This document shows, in pieces, positions 22,146 to 33,119 of a DNA stretch of 64,000 bases. The translations under genes and the position numbers were made by a program. The stretch spans positions 66,382,001-66,446,000 of the forward strand of contig CM075350.1 in the NCBI GenBank assembly GCA_037693485.1, read 5' to 3'. Each line of letters begins with the position of its first letter. The stretch's first letter is position 1. Below the pieces are notes generated by a model. It did no database searches and was not told the DNA's origin. It saw only the letters and a list, made by a program, of their open reading frames with translations. This DNA is from Kitagawia praeruptora. Its lineage: Eukaryota; Streptophyta; Magnoliopsida; Apiales; Apiaceae.

Positions 22146-22703
22146 CTCCCTCCATCCCATTTTATATGAACCTCTTTCCTTTTTAGTGCATCCCAAAAAT
22201 AATGAACATAATATACTTACTACTCCCCCGTTCCAATCAAATGTTTACGTTTGGTTTGGGCACGAAGATCAGGGAAAAATATAAAAAAGGAGGAGAGAAG
22301 TAGGAAAAATGAGTAAAGTGTTGGGACCCATCATTATATAATGTATAAAATGAGTTAGTGGATGCAGTTGATTTTTATATTATAAAACTTTACTATTTTA
22401 GAAAAGTATAGAAATGTAAAGAATTGGATAGGACATCCCAAAAAGGAAAATGTAAAGAAATGGATGAGACAGAGGGAGTATTTTTTAACACTACTTTTCA
22501 CTATTACACTCACTACTTCTCCACTTTTTTATTAAATAACCACTATTACACCCACTACTTTCCTCCACTATCTCAAATTTATTATTAAATATTGATAGGT
22601 CCACCACTTTATCCACTTTTCAACTAATTTTAATCTATTTCTACTATTTTTTCTTAATAACCATGAAAGTCAAACTAGTTCATATATTATGGGACGAATG
22701 GAG
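22146..22703. mobile_element. Stowaway MITE split by another Stowaway
   Basis: The outer ends CTCCCTCCATCCCATTTTAT and a GGGACGAATGGAG right end are flanked by TA. The arms (TATATGAACC and its partner near 22675) pair once the inner element at 22223-22478 is removed. Confidence 0.82.
22223..22478. mobile_element. Nested Stowaway MITE, 256 bp
   Basis: The ends CTCCCCCGTTCCAATC and GATGAGACAGAGGGAG are flanked by TA (22221-22222, 22479-22480) inside the older Stowaway. Confidence 0.85.
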
Positions 22704-22712
22704 TATTTAATA

Positions 22713-22947
22713 TTCCCTCTATTTTCAAATAATTGATGTTTGACTTATTGGCATATACTTTTAGGAGCGTTGACCACATAGTTAGAAAAATTATTTTTAA
22801 AATTTTCTTTTTGTGAATAAAAGTTTAAATCCTATATTTTTATTCACAAAAAGAAAATTTTAAAAATAATAATTCTAACTATGTGGTTAATGCTCCTAAA
22901 AATCTGTGTCAAAAAAGCAAACGTCAATTATTTGAAAACAGAGGAAG
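22713..22947. mobile_element. Stowaway MITE, about 235 bp
   Basis: The left end TTCCCTCTATTTTCAAATAA and right end TTATTTGAAAACAGAGGAAG are almost perfect complements. TA flanks both sides, and the whole unit folds into one long hairpin. Confidence 0.88.
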
Positions 22948-23259
22948 TATATGAGCAATAGACATGTTACGCATTATTATTGTTAATAGGAATAATATCT
23001 ATCACACATTTTAGGTTTGGATAATATATACGAAACATCTTTAGAAAATTGGTATCACGATTTTCATTCACTGGCCGTGGACATTAATGATGGCAAGTTG
23101 GCAACCCCGATCCATTCATAAGACCATCTTCAATGGCGTTATCTAAAAATGATTGGTTAAATTACATAAAATATTGATTATGTAAAATTTATCGAACGTG
23201 TAAAACATTGTGTTCCGAGGATATTAGCTATAATGATTGGCTGTATTTTAAAAATGATA

Positions 23260-23518
23260 CTCCCTCCGTTTCAATTTGTGTGTCTTGTTTCTTCTGGACA
23301 CGTTTGTCAACACACACTTTTAATCATTAATATCTTCAATTTCGTATTAATATTAAATATAAAAACTTCACTGTATTAAAGTACTCATAAATACGAATCC
23401 AACAAGATCACTCATGACTATATTTGGTCTTATAGATTATGGATAAATTAGTAGTCAATCATTTATAATAAACAGTGTCCAAAGTCAAAACAGGACACAC
23501 AAATTGAAACGGAGGGAG
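23260..23518. mobile_element. Stowaway MITE, 259 bp
   Basis: CTCCCTCCGTTTCAATTTGT and the complementary ACAAATTGAAACGGAGGGAG form the ends, with TA target duplications at 23258-23259 and 23519-23520. Confidence 0.93.
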
Positions 23519-23812
23519 TATGTTATTAATATTTCAAGTTGTTATTAATGGAATATATAATTTTAATATAGAAATAAGTGATGTGCAATTCACTACAGGT
23601 CTCTAGAGGTTCGACAAATATAGCCCAGATCAAGATATTATCTATAATTATAGATAACAGTTTTATCCCATTGGAGTGTAATTTTTTTTACACATTTTTT
23701 ATAATTCTTATTTATGGTAATTAATTTTAAAATTTACCTAAGGGGTCTCAATAAGGATGCAACTATAATACCATCCCTCACACTCTCTCCTTCCCTGCTT
23801 CTCATCGACGAT

Positions 23813-24367
23813 TAGGGATGACAATCGGGTTGGGCGGGTCGGGTTTTGCCAAACCCGAACCCGATTCTTTTGATCGAATCTAAACCCGAACCCGAAAATA
23901 CCCGAAATTATAAACCCGAATCCGAACCCGTTGGATACTAAACGGGTTTCGGGTACCCAAACCCCGACCCGAAACCCAAATAAATAAATAAATAAATAGT
24001 TTTTTATATTAAAAATAATATAAAACATAAATATATAAAATATTTTAATTTTTATTACATATTACATATTAAATATATATATAATAATAGATAATATATA
24101 TTAAATGTTAAATATTATGTATAAAATAATAGAAATAATAATATATATTAATTCGGGTTTCGGGTCGGGTTCGGATCGGGTTTGATACGGGTTTTCGGGT
24201 CGGGTTCGGGTCGGTATTGGCAAAACCCAAACCCGACCCGAAAATGATTTGGGTTTAAAAATCAAACCCAAATCCGAATCCAAACCCGAAAATTTCGGGT
24301 TCGGTTGGACCCATTCGGGTCGAAACGGATCAGGTATCCATCGTGTCGGTATAAATTGCCATCCCTA
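23813..24367. mobile_element. hAT MITE with CGGGTT repeats, 555 bp
   Basis: The ends TAGGGATGACAA and TTGCCATCCCTA are inverted, and an 8-bp target duplication flanks it (TCGACGAT at 23805-23812, TCGACGAC at 24368-24375). The subterminal zones are arrays of CGGGTTTCGGGT in opposite orientations around an AT-rich core. ORFs over the arrays are repeat translations. Confidence 0.92.
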
Positions 24368-24408
24368 TCGACGACTACTTTCTTCCTTCTTTCTGCCTAA
24401 ATACTTTA

Positions 24409-24814
24409 GGGGTCTGGTCTATGATAAACGTATGTCATAGATCCCTTATCCAACATACTATTTTTCAGCCGTTGGATTAATTATTCAACGGCTCCGATTT
24501 TAAAAAAATAAGTATCGTACCGTAGAAACTTTCTGCGGTACGGAGAAATTACCAAAATGCTCCTGCCTCTAATATGAAAACAGGAGGACATTTTGGTAAT
24601 TTCTCCGTACCGCAGACTTTTTGGGTACGATGAACAGTAGTTTTTTTATGTGAAGTAGGGGGACATTTTGGTAATTAGTCCGTACCGCAGAAAGTTTATG
24701 CGGTATGGTACAGATTTTTTTAAAAAAACAGGCCATTGGAGGGTTGATCCAATGACTGAAAAATAGTATGTTGGATAAGGGGTCCCTGGCATACATTTGC
24801 CAGGACCGGGAACC
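24409..24814. mobile_element. Mutator-type MITE, 406 bp, 9-bp target duplication
   Basis: Perfect 9-bp flanks AATACTTTA (24400-24408 and 24815-24823) enclose inverted arms of roughly 65 bp meeting at CTTATCCAACATACTATTTT and its complement. The interior has repeated CGGTACGGAGAAATTACCAA-type blocks. The 9-bp duplication and long arms indicate Mutator. Confidence 0.88.
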
Positions 24815-25019
24815 AATACTTTAATCTCTGTTCTATATTCATGAACAGTTCATATATACAAACTTGAGATTGGATAAATTTTAATACGTATTTGAGATTA
24901 TTTTAATAATAAGATATTATTGACCATCTATACGAGATCTGTTAATTTAGTAATCGAAGTAGGAAAAAAATAATAAAATTGTCAATTTTTAAAATTTTTT
25001 TTTTTGCCATAAAAATCGA

Positions 25020-25652
25020 CTTGCATTAAAACTTCAAATCATTCAACAATACATGCGATAAATCTGGGTAGGCATACCCCCCATACCAAATACGATCAGC
25101 TATAGAACTAGATTGTCTCGCTATAAAGTGAGCGACCTTGTTCGCAGATCATTTTACAAACTTAACGTTATTTGACGTTCTTTTAGTAAAAATAACAAGT
25201 TTCTACACTCCTCAACCACTCTACCCAAATAAGATAGGCTGATTGTAGGGCATCGAATTGCTTGTATCAAGGCTAGACAATCTGTTTCCAGATCAACTGC
25301 TTGCCATCCCCTCTTTTTCACCCAATTCAACGCTTCACGGACACCAATTGCTTCTGCCAAAACAGGCTCCACCATGCCTTGTTTGCATCTTGAGACAGCC
25401 TCGACCAATTCCCCACGATGGTTACGAGCTATGAACGCATAACTAAACCTTCTGGATTCGTCAAAGATTGTAGCATCAGTATTGATTTTAACCTTACCTT
25501 CGGTTGGCAATTCCCAGTGCTCCTTTCCATCCGCTTGAGTCATGAACCCAAGATAATTATCGAATGTTTCATCTTGTGCACTCTTCCACTAGTTAAAACA
25601 TAGATGTGCTAATACTACCACCTCTGCAGATTCCATACCCTTTTGGTTCCAT
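25020..25652 (-). pseudogene. LINE RNase H-like domain (RVT_3 type)
   Basis: The open frame at 25543-25154 contains KINTDAT, AEAIGVREAL and DLETDCLALIQAI, the usual acidic residues of the plant LINE RNase H-like domain. It is broken by stops and a frameshift near 25150. The SANKVAHFIAR motif that normally follows is in another frame, near 25145-25110. Upstream, the linker after the zinc-binding domain is also interrupted by a stop. It is not functional. Confidence 0.85.
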
Positions 25653-25655
25653 ATG

Positions 25656-25875
25656 GGGCCCGTTTGGGAAATCTTATTTTTCAGAAATAAGTTACTTATT
25701 CTGGAAAAAAGTTAGGAAATTTGTACTTTTTTCTGAAATAAGTAACTTATTTTTGCAAGATTACGAATATTAAACTCCCCATACACATTTTTTCTAAAAA
25801 AAAAGTATGTAAATACGAAATTTTTTCCGAAATAAGTAACTTATAAGTTGAGTACCAGATTTGCCAAACAGGCAC
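25656..25875. mobile_element. Tourist/PIF-Harbinger-like MITE, 220 bp, inside the LINE
   Basis: The ends GGGCCCGTTTGGGAAATC and GATTTGCCAAACAGGCAC are inverted. Flanking ATG (25653-25655, 25876-25878) is a 3-bp target duplication. Conceptually removing it with one ATG copy brings the LINE frames on both sides back into register, which confirms the borders. The interior repeats AAATAAGTAACTTATT. Confidence 0.82.
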
Positions 25876-25878
25876 ATG

Positions 25879-26298
25879 ATATCATTACGATTCTTCCACA
25901 TTGCCCATATAACCATAACCACCTTTTGAAACTCCTCTACTGAACATTTCTGTATAACTGCTTCTAACCACTGATGAAAACTTTCTGGTTCTCTGATGCC
26001 CTTCATGAATCCTAACTGATGCCAACAAGCTTTGGCAAATGGACAAAGAATCAATGCATGAAGAGTATCTTCCCGAGCCCCGTTACACACAGGACACATG
26101 CTGTTTACTTCCACTCTTCTTCTTAGTAACTGATCTTTAGTTGGTAATGCATCTGTTAGAGCTCTCCACACACATATCTTGACTTTTGCAGGGATTTTCA
26201 AGTTCCATAATTTGCGCCAAAGACCAGAATTTGAACTTGACCCGTTTGCATTAGCACTGTCCTGAATGGTTATATAAGCGCTTTTGACTGTATACATG
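25879..26298 (-). pseudogene. LINE reverse-transcriptase zinc-binding domain (zf-RVT)
   Basis: The fragment carries LWRKLWNLKIPAKVKICVWR, then MCPVCNGAREDTLHALILCP and CWHQLGF, the Cys/His pattern of the zf-RVT domain. It is cut on the 5' side by the LTR-like element and on the 3' side by the MITE. Confidence 0.88.
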
Positions 26299-26303
26299 CC
26301 CAT

Positions 26304-27853
26304 TGTTACGACCAACTCAACACGCAAGTGCACGTGATCTCAAGTAATACAGATAGCAAATAAGGTTCGTTCCTACAGGGACTCGTTGTATTGTCTAGCT
26401 ACTCACTCACCAATGTATGACTGTTTCCCGATGCTAAAACAAATAAATAAGTGGATTGTTGTTATCACTAAAATTTATCTAAGAAATATAACTAATTATC
26501 AATTACTTGAACTGAGATTTATATCGAATTACTTATGCAAATAAAACATGGGAATTTAGTTTCTTTAAACAATCCATCTATAGTCTCCAAATCCCTAGCC
26601 TTGTTCATGTGATTTATTAACACCTGATCGAACACACAAAACTGATATAAGCCAACTTTCGTTAAACAAATACCATCCTAAACAATATCCACAATAAAGA
26701 TAGAAATCATTTAATCTTCCGATTATGCCAAGTCTTCATATGTCTATAAAGAATTAAACATAATGGTTGAGGTGCAAGCATTCAATTGATCACATAGTCG
26801 TCATAAAACGATTAGAGTTACAACACTAATTACGAATGATAATATCACGCATAAACCCACGCTAACATGGCAAGTTCTAAACTCTTATTTCCACTTTCGC
26901 TTCAACAAGAATTAACACACAATTACAGGAGTTAGCTACTCTCCTATAACGAATTAAATCAACCATGGAAGGATATCACATCAATCACACTATAGGCATC
27001 AAGAAGATTCAACACATAGAATTCATGAATAAGTCCACTAAACCCCCATGACAATGAATTAGTTCATAATTGAACTAATCATCATCATGGGTTCCAATGA
27101 AAACATGACTCTAAAATAAACAAGTAAATAAAATAGAGAAGAAGAAGAGTAAGGTTTAGAATTAATCCCCACAATCGAAGAATACAAAGGTTCAAGAATA
27201 GCTTGGAAGAATTCCTTCTCCCCTTTTCTCCTCTTGCAAACCCTAGCTTAATGTAACGTGCGTGTATCTCCCCTCTAATTACAAGGGTTGGATGATGATA
27301 TATCAAAACACGTTTCCTACCTTTGCCCAATAATAAAAAATACCTAAAAAACAACTAGGAAACGATTTTAATGTCAAAAAAACACTTAAAATACAATTTC
27401 AGATCAAATAAGGGCAAAACTGGAAAATCAGCACGTCCCCGAGCACTTTGCTCAAGAACTGGCGCACTTTGCTCGGCCAAAATCTGCTCATCCCGAGCAC
27501 TTTGCTCAAAACTGGCGCAGTTTGCTCGGGCAAATTCTGATCCCGTTCTTTTCTCCTTCGTTTTTCAGCTTTTTCTCCTTCGTTTTTGCTCCGTTTGCTC
27601 CCGTTCTTTTTGCATTCTCTTCCGTTTTCAATCCTCTATGCTTGGAATCCTCATGGTGAACCATAACAAGACTCCATTCTATATTATTAAGCCCGAATCC
27701 AACTCCAAAAGCAACGGAAACAACGATCTTAATCAACATTATTCCAACCCTGCACAATTAACAAACACATCAAAACTACCACAATCTTGAGGTCAAAGCA
27801 ATCAATTTAAGCCAATTTAGAATGTTCCAAGTGGATATAAAATCCACTTATCA
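26304..27853 (-). mobile_element. Solo-LTR-like element inside the LINE (TG...CA, target duplication CCCAT)
   Basis: It begins TGTTACGACC and ends CACTTATCA, with CCCAT on both sides (26299-26303, 27854-27858). The right 60 bp closely match the end of 10604-12371, so both belong to one family. No coding capacity is present. Interior ORFs have no recognisable similarity. As for its relative, gypsy origin and minus orientation are inferred. Confidence 0.68.
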
Positions 27854-27858
27854 CCCAT

Positions 27859-28609
27859 CTTTTCCTTGCTCCAGTACCAAGAATCTGAATCAGAACTGCT
27901 AATAGGAATAACAGCTATTATACTTGCTTCTCTCTCGTCGAAAATATCCTCTAACACCTCCATATCCCACTCACTTTGCCCTGTGATCATCAACGAGGAC
28001 ACAGTATTCCCTTGAAGAAATTGATGTGCTGAATGTACTAAGTGATCGTCTTGATTAGGTAACCATGGATCACAAATAATATCAGTACTGGATCCATCAC
28101 CTATTCTACGAACGGCTCCTGTTTTTAGTAACACTTGAGCTTCAAGAATTCTCCTCCAAACATACGAGGGGTTATTTCCAATCTTTTAGGAAGGAACAAT
28201 GGGGATAGTATCGAGCTTTATATAATTTACTTACTAATGCATCCTCGTTGGTGACAAGACGCCAAGCTTGCTTACCTAACAAGGCTACATTGAAATCGTG
28301 CAACTTGCGAAAACCTAACCCACCTTGTGATTTCCTTTTGCACATTGAGTCCCAACTTCTCCAGTTTATCCCTCTGTTATTACTTGACGATCTCCCGAAA
28401 AACTTAGACATTAGCCCTTCCATTTCTGTACACATTTTCTGAGGCAAAAGAAAAATGCTCATAGCATAATTTGGACCCGCTTGTGCCACTGACTTGATCA
28501 AAATCTCCTTACCTCCCTTTGAAAGAAGCTTCTTATGCCATCCCTGAATTTGATCTCTCATTCGATCCTTTAAGTAGCCAAACACAGCAGTTTTATCACA
28601 CTCTACCAC
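27859..28609 (-). pseudogene. LINE reverse transcriptase, C-terminal part
   Basis: The minus-strand frame from 28609 shows YLKDRMRDQIQGWHKKLLSK, GKEILIKSVAQAGPNYAMS and GGLGFRKLHDFNVALLGKQA, typical of the segment after the LINE RT palm. A frameshift near 28170 moves the continuation into another frame (27859-28134), which has RRIGDGSSTDIICDPWLP. The YxDD active site is not present. Confidence 0.88.
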
Positions 28610-28620
28610 GAATGTTCCAG

Positions 28621-29200
28621 TTGATTAGCATAGTAATTTTAGGAACTTATCATCCAATATCATAGGTTCAATCCCTCGAAAACAAGGAAGTAATCCGGAT
28701 TATCACACTGCTACAATTAGAAACATCCCATCTTTTAGTGGTAGTTCTCGTTTTAAAATATCATCTACCGTTAACAAAATTATACTATTTAATTAAAAGG
28801 ATATTTAAATAATATAAAAAATAAAATCAGGGTTTCATGTTTTGATAAAATTATTTAATATTTAGTTATTTAAATGGATATTATAGAAAATTGGTGAACT
28901 TTATACTTTTTGTACCGTTATCAAAACTAATTTCTTAGAAAATTCATTTTGTTTCTTTTTTGAAAGATTTAATCCGACTTTAATCATATTAGATAATTAG
29001 GGTTGTAAATTTTCCCAACTTAACCAAACTCTTAATTCTTCGTGTTAGAACTCCTTAAAAAATTTGTTGAATTTGAAACTAAACTCGAACTTTTATGAAA
29101 TAAACAGTTTTATTTGTGTGCTGAATCAACAAGGAAAAAATATATTTTTCGTCAAAAAAAAAACAAGGAAAAAATATTTTTCAAGAACATGTTTTACAAA
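28621..29200. other. AT-rich intergenic DNA
   Basis: No gene or repeat border was recognised. Confidence 0.5.
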
Positions 29201-29310
29201 GAGAGAATTACCAAAATACTGATTTTTGGGATGAAGTTGCCCAAAATACCGATTCTAGAAAAAATGGCCCGAAATACCGATGGGATACGAAGTTTCGGCC
29301 TCCGTATTAG

Positions 29311-29475
29311 CTAGATACGGTACATGGTGTTCCGTAGCACCTCTATCACGGTACATGGGGTTCCGTATCACCTCTTATCACGGTACATGGTGTTCCGTAT
29401 CACCTCCTATCACGGTACACGAAGTACCGTGTTACCCCTCTTATCACGGTACACGATTTAACGTGCTCCTTCAGT
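29311..29475. repeat. Minisatellite, about five units of 31-34 bp
   Basis: Each unit has the core TATCACGGTACATGGTGTTC followed by CGTATCACCTC. Units three to five drift (ACACGAAGTACC, ACACGATTTAACG). The array sits after ACCAAAATACTG/CCCAAAATACCG repeats (29205-29280). ORFs across it are repeat translations. Confidence 0.85.
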
Positions 29476-29599
29476 AAAAAGGGCCAGCATGGCTCCCATA
29501 TGAATATTTTGGGCCATCACCCTTTTACAAACTCCAAATATATACAACCCTTAATATTATTGTTCATAAACAAATGAGCTGACAATATTTTACAACTAC

Positions 29600-30225
29600 T
29601 ACTCTCTCTCCCTTCTAATCATAATCTTCATTAAAAAGTTTTGAAGGAACTTTCATCGGTTTTCACCTGTGCAAAGTCCCAATTCCTTTTCTTTTTTCCC
29701 GTTTTCATACGTTTTTCATTCAATAGAGCTTCCAATTTATTTGGGTTTCAATAAGTTCCTAATTTATTTGGGTTGTGTTAGTCTCTTCTTGTGAGAGTTC
29801 GGTTTATTGTTTTGAGAGTTTTGTTTTTTGTTTTGATTAAGTTGTGATGTATTCCACCGTCGAGGGTATAGATTGACAAGATTTTCATGTTTCTCTCCTT
29901 TATGAGAGGTTTCTTTTTTTATTTTTGATTGTAAGTGGGGGTCTTGATTTAATGATGAAATTTTGTATGGGATTACAGTTCTGATCGATAGCTCAAACGA
30001 TAGCTCCTTTGGAGCATGATGAAGAAATTACCAATAATCCAACGAGGATGCACGAAATGGGTACTTGTATTTGTATGTATATTATCTATAAAATATCATT
30101 TAACTGTCTCTTCATGAGAACAGACGATTGCAATTTTCGATCTGTTTGTTCGACTCGATCATTGGTGTAAATGCCATATGATTTTTTATTATTGAATTAA
30201 CTCATATATTTTTCAAAAAAAACCT
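29600..30225 (+). mobile_element. Poly(A)-tailed non-LTR-type element, non-coding
   Basis: A pyrimidine-rich start, a TTTCATCGGTTTTCACCTG segment, T-rich middle, and an end with CATATGATTTTTTATTATTG followed by an A-rich tail (about 30217-30225) parallel the unit at 13400-14165. No protein is encoded. Confidence 0.35.
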
Positions 30226-31580
30226 CGTTTACTCAAACTAAAATATTTTCGTGAGTATAACTTATTTATTTTATTAATAAATACAAAATGGAGACATTAA
30301 GAGTCCGCTTGTGTTAATTTAAAAAATGTTACTTAAAAGTGCATCTTTTTTTTTTAATTTTGAACCTTGACCTTTTTTAAAGAAGCCGACATCTCAAATT
30401 ACTACACCAATACAAGCACCTACTTTAAAGTGCATCTTATTCGAAAAGTGATAATTTTAACCTTAAGTTAGGTATATTTTTTCGTCTAATTTAACATAAA
30501 ATAAATTGATTTAAAAAATTTAAAATTTTTAAATATAATATAGCACTCCCTGACCTTGAATTGACCCGATGCCCATTCTCAAACAACAAGAATTCATTTA
30601 GTATCAAATTTGGACATCTAGATACGAAATACACTCAACTAAATACCAACAAAAGAATAGGTACATCAATTTTTTTAGCAACTTAAGAACAAACGGTAAT
30701 ACAACTAAATAGTTGATGATAATACGTTAATCCAATTTGTTGACAAATGTTAGATGAGTTTGATTTAAATTCAAAAGATATAATGTTATCACAATAACAT
30801 TTGAAAAACGTATACATGTTTAATGTGTGAGAGGTATGACAATTAACTATTTTATTATCATAATACATATTAAGCTCGTAACCACAACAATAATTTTATA
30901 TAAAAATATGAAAATGGAGGTCGCTGAGAGGTTGTAAAGAAGAATGAGAGATGATCGAAGAGAGGAAGGATGAATAAACTTGAGGTTTTTAAAGACGAAA
31001 GAGAGGTGGTGTGGCAAAAAGAATGTGCATATATGATGTGGTTGAAGGAATGAACGGATCTGAGAGGTATAACGAGGTGGCATGATAGTGGTCGGAAAGA
31101 GGCCGAAGTGAGAAGGTACCTGATCAGTAATAAATTGGAGAGATGTGAAGTAGGCTACCTGATCAGTAATTAATTGTGTAGATATAAGGTAAACATATGG
31201 GTAGATGAGAAAATAGATATTTAAAATATGTTGTGGCTAAAATTGAAAGTAGTTAAAAAATTGTTGTCGTGGTGATCCTTTTAGGATAATTGTTGTCGTG
31301 GTGATCCTTTTAGGATTCTACTAAAAACACTGTTATCGTGGAAATATTTGATAGCTGACAATTAACTCTAATATACCACTTTTGTCGGTTATTCTTCTCG
31401 CATTAAATAAGTACCACTATAAATATGAATCTCGAAATTTAGAGTGTGCTAATAATTTGAATTTAGAATGATTATAACTACTGAATCGGTAGACCGTTGC
31501 ACGTGAAAGGTAAAATAGACTAACAAGAAGATACAATGGATTTTATCCCAAAATTAAAAAAATGTTATATGAATTAAAAT
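30226..31580. other. Intergenic DNA with one short tandem duplication
   Basis: No gene was found. A 27-base string is repeated at 31261-31287 and 31290-31316 (period 29). Confidence 0.5.
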
Positions 31581-31609
31581 GGCCTGCCTTGCACGGGCTT
31601 TCATGCTAA
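31581..31609 (+). mobile_element. Possible Helitron 3' terminus
   Basis: GCCTGCCTTGCACGGGC can form a short hairpin (one G-T pair), followed by CTTTCATG and CTAA, then T. This fits a Helitron 3' end. No matching 5' terminus was identified. Confidence 0.35.
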
Positions 31610-31696
31610 TTATAAACTTAAAGAAGCTACCCCAATCTCTTAATATATTGAACTACAAACTAAAAAGATAAATTAAAATTCTTATCTTTATATTTA

Positions 31697-31942
31697 TTTA
31701 CTCATATTTGATTGCGTATGAAAGGTAATATTGTGCCAGCACTATATGAATTTTTACTTAATACTATTCATAAATTTTCTTGTAAATATTGGATTATGAA
31801 ATTTTCCATTTAATTGAGGTTTACTCACATTTGATCTCATATTACAAGTAATATTGTGCCAACACCATATGAAATTTTACTTAATATTATTCATAAACCT
31901 TCTTGCAAATATTGGATTATGAAATTTTCCATTTGATGGAAA
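31697..31942. repeat. 123-bp tandem duplication
   Basis: Two head-to-tail diverged copies share TAATATTGTGCCARCACYAT and AATATTGGATTATGAAATTT. No coding is present. Confidence 0.75.
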
Positions 31943-32215
31943 TCTATTCATACTACATTTCATGTTTGATTTTTCAATATTCAACCGTACAAGATTAATA
32001 AATTTTCCAAGTATTGTTAAAATTATTTTTTAATATAAATTTGGGCCTATAGGACTAAAATTTCATCCATCTAAATAATTTCATTTTTAAGAGTAATCAT
32101 ATGTTATATTTGATGAGAACGATTTTTTTTGCTAAATGATAACAAATATTTAGACTATTTTTTTTTATGCTTTTGCAATATTGATCAATTAACCCTCTTT
32201 ATAGTATATAATAAT

Positions 32216-32440
32216 TTTTTTTTTTTTGAAACCAAACTGATTTTATTAAAGCAAAGCAGCATCAAACATCAATGTCTCCAACAATATAGACGGAGGAGAC
32301 TGAAACACATTAAAGCAACCTACCACACAAGGTTCTCTCGCTAACAAATGCGCTACCTTGTTGGCTTGCCTTTTAATAAATGAAACAGAAAAATCAAGAC
32401 GATTACGAAGGACCTCCTTACATTCATCCAGATAAATCAA
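32216..32440 (-). pseudogene. LINE tail: end of the RNase H-like domain plus poly(A)
   Basis: The minus-strand frame contains SFIKRQANKVAHLLAREPC, the conserved end of the plant LINE RNase H-like domain, and finishes in a poly(A) tail (T run at about 32216-32228). It is an extremely 5'-truncated insertion of about 220 bp. Confidence 0.8.
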
Positions 32441-32776
32441 TAGAAACTAAGTGAAATAATCCTAGATAGATAATATTAGATGATATTTGGATTTAAATAC
32501 AAGTATGTAAGTAGACGTTTGCTTAATTTTTTATGAATATGAAAACCGAATGTACATAAACACAAAGTATAATCGACTATCGACATTTTGTACTTCAATA
32601 TAAGAAAAAGGTCTATCAACGATCGCTTATTAACAACCGGGTAGCCGTCACTACACCATAAAGCTCCAACAACCTATATTTTTTTTGCTTCTGCACTTCC
32701 AGTAATTGCATTCGGAGAGCAATTAGTCAGAGATACGGGTTAGTCATATTTATTTACTTTTTTTGTTGTTTCTATG
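32441..32776. other. Intergenic DNA
   Basis: No gene was seen. A TTGCTTCTGCACTTCCAG segment near 32690 could be an old splice acceptor for the myosin-like fragment that follows. Confidence 0.35.
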
Positions 32777-32955
32777 ATTCAAGAAATTAGTCAGACCAAT
32801 CCATTCAAGAAGGTTATTCAAGAAATTAGTCAGACCAATCCATTCAAGAAGGTTGTTGAACTTTATGGAAATGACTATGTCACAGATTACAGGCAGACAG
32901 CCCTCATGTGTACTCTGCAGCTGACACTGCCTATAATGAGAAGCCTTTAGAAGAT
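32777..32955 (+). pseudogene. Fragment of a class VIII-type myosin motor domain
   Basis: The plus strand encodes NPFKKVVELYGNDYVTDYRQ, then in a shifted frame DSPHVYSAADTAYNE. These correspond to the consecutive motor-domain segments that precede the P-loop in plant myosins, closest in memory to class VIII. A 39-bp segment just upstream is duplicated in tandem (32777-32815, 32816-32854). A frameshift of one base lies near 32893, and there is no P-loop afterwards. It is a short dead gene fragment, possibly captured by a transposon. The class assignment is from motif memory. Confidence 0.6.
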
Positions 32956-33119
32956 TTCTCTTGACTTGTGAGTATTCAACTTAATTAGAGCCTGATCTGT
33001 AAATAGATCTTTAAATTGGATGGGCTAAACCATCTTCAGCACTGGTATATCTTCTAACTGAATGCTTTTATTTTAACAAGAATCATAGACTCGGTCTATA
33101 TTCTTTCAGTTGAAGTACC

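Larger units (their letters stand above)
24995..28620 (-). mobile_element. 5'-truncated L1-type LINE, split by two insertions
   Basis: Three blocks of one LINE run in order on the minus strand: the end of the reverse transcriptase (28609-27859), the reverse-transcriptase zinc-binding domain (26298-25879), and an RNase H-like domain (25652-25050). They end in a poly(A) tail seen as a T run at 24995-25005. A solo-LTR-like element (26304-27853) and a Tourist-like MITE (25656-25875) separate the blocks. The endonuclease and the catalytic half of the RT are missing, a normal 5' truncation. Confidence 0.88.

Noticed and set aside
27371..27790. 139-residue ORF with GCTCGG/GAGCAC repeats
   Set aside because: It lies within the solo-LTR-like element and is composed of a short repeated string (GCACTTTGCTC); no domain.
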